Assembly: GCA_027489175.1 (NCBI GenBank)
Contig: JAIYAE010000019.1
Span: 1-64,000 of the forward strand
Length of the DNA stretch: 64,000 nucleotides
Direction of reading: 5' to 3'
Source: Rhodobacter sp.
GTDB lineage: Bacteria > Pseudomonadota > Alphaproteobacteria > Rhodobacterales > Rhodobacteraceae
The notes under the pieces are model-generated. The model was not told the origin of the DNA and did not search any database. It worked only from the letters and a program-made list of their open reading frames with translations. The translations under genes were made by a program, and so were the position numbers. Shown in pieces: positions 61,618-64,000 of the stretch (its first letter is position 1; every line of letters starts with the position of its first letter).

Positions 61618-61799
61618 GCCTGCCCTGTCGACATTCTGTGCGGGTGCCGGACCCCCGCAGGTCCGGTTTACGCGACTACCCTGCCGCATCGAAGTGAACC
61701 AAGACTTAACGCCGGAAGGGCAGTTGCCACGTTCTGCACGCTTGCCAGCGCGGCGCGGCCCATGCGACATTCAGGGCAGTGATCCGGGAGGCATTTTCG

Positions 61800-64000
61800 A
61801 TGCGTTGGTTTCAAAAACTTGGTCTTGTGGCGGCCTTTTGCGCGCTTTCGGGGCTGGCGCAGGCGCAGGACCTGATTCCCGAACGACGCGCGGTGCTGAC
61901 CCAGGATCAGGACCTGCCGGGGGGCGACATCGCGTCCGTCTTCGACACCACGATCGAGGCGTGTGAGCGGGCAGCGCTGACCAATCCGCGCGCGACGGCC
62001 TTTGTCTACAACACCCGCAACGGCAGCTGTTTCGTGAAAAGCGGCCCGGGCGAAGGCGTGTTCTTCCAGGGGGCGTTCTCGGCCTATCTGGTCGAAGGTG
62101 ACGCGGCCATTCGCGCGCAGGCGGCAGACCGGCGGGCAGAGATTGCCTTCCTGCCGGATTGGGACATCCAAAGCGCTTATGAGCAGGCCCAGAACCTTGG
62201 CCGCCAGCACACCACCGGCCCTTGGACCGCCGAAGAGCACCTGCAGGCCGCGACCGAGGCTGAGGGTCGGGGCGATTGGGCGGGGGCGGCAGCCTTCACC
62301 GGGGCCGCGCTGAACCTGACCGACGATGCTGCCACCTGGGGCGAATTTGCCCGCCGCCAGCTGGCTGCTGGCGTCGCTGACACGAACCAGTCGGGCTATT
62401 TCTTCTATCAGGCGCTCCAGTCGTCGATGAACGCTTATCTTCGCGCCGAAAACCCGGCGCTGCGCCATACGATCCTGGTCGTGATGGCCGACGTCTTGGA
62501 ACGCAACGGGCGGGGCCGTGACATGGTGCAGGCGCTGCGCCTGGCGCAGTCGCTGCAGCCCCGCACCGATACCGAGGCCGCGCTGGAAGTTGCCATCGGC
62601 AAATACGGCTTCCGCATCACCGAAACCGTGGTGCAATCCGACCTTGCCCGCCCGCGCATCTGTGCGACCTTCTCGGAAGACCTTGTCGCCTCGGGCGTGG
62701 ATTATTCCAGCTTCGTGCAGCTGACCGAAGCCGGAATGGTCGTCGAAAGCGGCGGCTACCGGCAGCTTTGCGTGACGGGGCTGGAACATGGCAAACGCTA
62801 CAGCCTGACCTTCCGCGAGGGCCTTCCGGCCGCTGACGGCCAGGTGATGGCGAAATCGGTTGAGGTCACGCAATACATCCGCGACCGTGCGCCCGGCGTG
62901 CGCTTCCCGGGCCGGGGCTATGTCCTGCCCAACACCGCCGATGTGGCCCTTCCGGTTGAGACGGTGAACACCGACAAGCTGGACCTGACCCTCTTCCGGG
63001 TCACCGACCGCAACCTTCTGCGGTCGATCCAGGATTACTATTTCGGCGCGCCGATGCAGTCCTATTCCGAAAGCTATTTCGCCGACACCGTGGGCGAAGA
63101 GCTGTGGACTGGCACCGCCACCGTGGGCCAAGAGGTCAACCGCGACGTGACCACCCGCCTGCCCTTGGGCGACGCGTTGGAAGGGCTGTCTGCGGGCATC
63201 TACGCCCTGAAAGCCTCGGTCCCCGGGGTGGACCCTTACGTTGTCCCGGCGGGATGGCAGTGGTTCGTGGTGTCTGACCTTGGGCTGACCACGATGTCGG
63301 GCGTCGATGGCCTCCATGTCTTTGTGCGCAGCCTTGGCACGGCGGGCGCGAAGCCTGGCATCACGGTGGAACTGCTGAACCGCGCCAATGCTGTCCTTGG
63401 CACGGCGGTGACCGACGACATGGGCTATGCCCGGTTTGACGCTGGCCTGACGCGCGGCCTGGGTGGCAGCGCACCGGCGATGGTGGTGGCGCGGGATGGT
63501 GATAGCGACATTGCCTTCCTGTCTTTGACCGACCCGGAGTTTGACCTCTCTGACCGCGGGGTTGAAGGCCGTGAGGCCGCCCCGCCGGTTGATGTGTTCA
63601 TCACCACCGACCGTGGCGCCTATCGCGCCGGGGAAACCGTCTATGCCACCGTGCTGGCGCGCGATGCCCAAGCGGCGGCAGTGGAAGGCCTGCCCCTGAC
63701 CGCCGTGGTCAGCCGTCCTGACGGTGTGGAATACGCCCGCGCCGTGGTGAACGATTGGGGCGGCGGCTATGTCTTTTCGCAGCCCATCGCAGGGTCCGCT
63801 CCGCGCGGCGTCTGGCGGCTGGAGATGTTTGCCGACCTTGAGGCCCCCGCCCTCTCCTCACGCACCTTCCTGGTTGAGGATTTCCTGCCCGAACGCATCG
63901 ACTTTGACCTGACTCTGGCGGACACGCCCCTTTCGGTCGGCACCGACAGCACCGTCGATCTGACCGTCGCCGCGCGCTACCTGTTTGGCGCGCCGGGCGC
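61800..64000 (+). CDS. Alpha-2-macroglobulin family protein, 5' part (right edge)
   Basis: The frame is open from ATG 61800 to the edge, at least 733 residues; bacterial alpha-2-macroglobulins are about 1500-1900. GGGAGG precedes the start, and a signal peptide ending near AQAQD (about residue 23) begins it. Residues about 45-75 form an apple/PAN-like segment with paired cysteines (ACERAALTNPRATAFVYNTRNGSC). Later, VDVFITTDRGAYRAGETVYATVLARD is the classic MG domain opening of this family, with PRGVWRLEMFAD. These proteins guard the periplasm against proteases; the thioester site and partner PbpC are beyond the edge. Confidence 0.88.
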   Translation, partial: MRWFQKLGLVAAFCALSGLAQAQDLIPERRAVLTQDQDLPGGDIASVFDTTIEACERAALTNPRATAFVYNTRNGSCFVKSGPGEGVFFQGAFSAYLVEGDAAIRAQAADRRAEIAFLPDWDIQSAYEQAQNLGRQHTTGPWTAEEHLQAATEAEGRGDWAGAAAFTGAALNLTDDAATWGEFARRQLAAGVADTNQSGYFFYQALQSSMNAYLRAENPALRHTILVVMADVLERNGRGRDMVQALRLAQSLQPRTDTEAALEVAIGKYGFRITETVVQSDLARPRICATFSEDLVASGVDYSSFVQLTEAGMVVESGGYRQLCVTGLEHGKRYSLTFREGLPAADGQVMAKSVEVTQYIRDRAPGVRFPGRGYVLPNTADVALPVETVNTDKLDLTLFRVTDRNLLRSIQDYYFGAPMQSYSESYFADTVGEELWTGTATVGQEVNRDVTTRLPLGDALEGLSAGIYALKASVPGVDPYVVPAGWQWFVVSDLGLTTMSGVDGLHVFVRSLGTAGAKPGITVELLNRANAVLGTAVTDDMGYARFDAGLTRGLGGSAPAMVVARDGDSDIAFLSLTDPEFDLSDRGVEGREAAPPVDVFITTDRGAYRAGETVYATVLARDAQAAAVEGLPLTAVVSRPDGVEYARAVVNDWGGGYVFSQPIAGSAPRGVWRLEMFADLEAPALSSRTFLVEDFLPERIDFDLTLADTPLSVGTDSTVDLTVAARYLFGAPG

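Overview
This window is chromosomal DNA from a GC-rich alphaproteobacterium, most likely a member of the Rhodobacteraceae/Paracoccaceae (Rhodobacter, Gemmobacter or Tabrizicola relatives). The basis is gene content and order (ftsY next to ispZ/yciB, lysC followed by ptsP, an AlkB-like monooxygenase, a GTTC-N7-GTTC SOS box, a SAM-II riboswitch on metZ), very strong GC bias at third codon positions, and the intergenic repeats typical of that family. No prophage, insertion sequence, CRISPR array or rRNA operon was seen. The only RNA gene found by structure is one tRNA-Met(CAU). Most of the window is ordinary core chromosome with a few accessory islands.

Layout. 1-4.2 kb: folE2 (cut by the left edge), metZ under a SAM-II riboswitch with an attenuator-like hairpin, an alpha/beta hydrolase and a secreted TPR protein. 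4.2-8.6 kb: a minus-strand cluster ftsY - two homologous secreted proteins - yciB - membrane protein. 8.7-11.5 kb: an AlkB-family monooxygenase, then four tandem paralogues of a small secreted four-cysteine protein. 11.6-19.5 kb: xseA, a DJ-1/PfpI protein, purD, lysC and ptsP. 19.5-21.1 kb: an HprK-like kinase fused to a PqqD domain, behind a gene for a Ser/Gly-rich protein with a Tat-like signal; this is the best candidate for an undescribed system. 21.3-25.5 kb: matB, ecsC, a GNAT acetyltransferase, a flavin-reductase-like protein and an unknown gene.

26-33.9 kb: a divergent catabolic island. DeoR regulator and TRAP transporter (dctQ-dctM-dctP) lie on the minus strand. A GlpA-like FAD oxidoreductase with a [2Fe-2S] tail, a second FAD oxidoreductase and an FGGY (glycerol-kinase-like) kinase lie on the plus strand. 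Together they suggest uptake, phosphorylation and oxidation of glycerol or a related polyol. 33.9-41.8 kb: a TPP enzyme, a coiled-coil protein, tRNA-Met, an HyuA-type hydantoinase, a short rpoN, and imuB carrying its own LexA box. 42-45 kb: a c'/c-556-type cytochrome, two tandem I78 inhibitor-like lipoproteins, glutathione-dependent formaldehyde dehydrogenase and a coupled NYN/OST-HTH protein. 45-52.4 kb: LysR regulator, RidA, LLM oxidoreductase, trhO, the NAD-salvage pair pncA-pncB, an APH-like kinase and arfB. 52.4-58.7 kb: an AT-rich gap with a perfect Shine-Dalgarno/anti-Shine-Dalgarno sequence, yhhQ, mepA, an Atg22-like permease, a thioesterase, yggT and recQ. 59-64 kb: a large hybrid histidine kinase and an alpha-2-macroglobulin cut by the right edge.

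Beyond genes, the non-coding DNA carries unusual structure: a two-copy composite element (GTTAAGAAAG, exactly 42 nt, then a TGTCCC/GGGACA palindrome) at 25.85 kb and 58.7 kb, three adjacent hairpins with an identical TTCAAA loop between imuB and rpoN, and three copies of a family-typical repeat at convergent gene ends. All calls come from reading the sequence; no database search was run.
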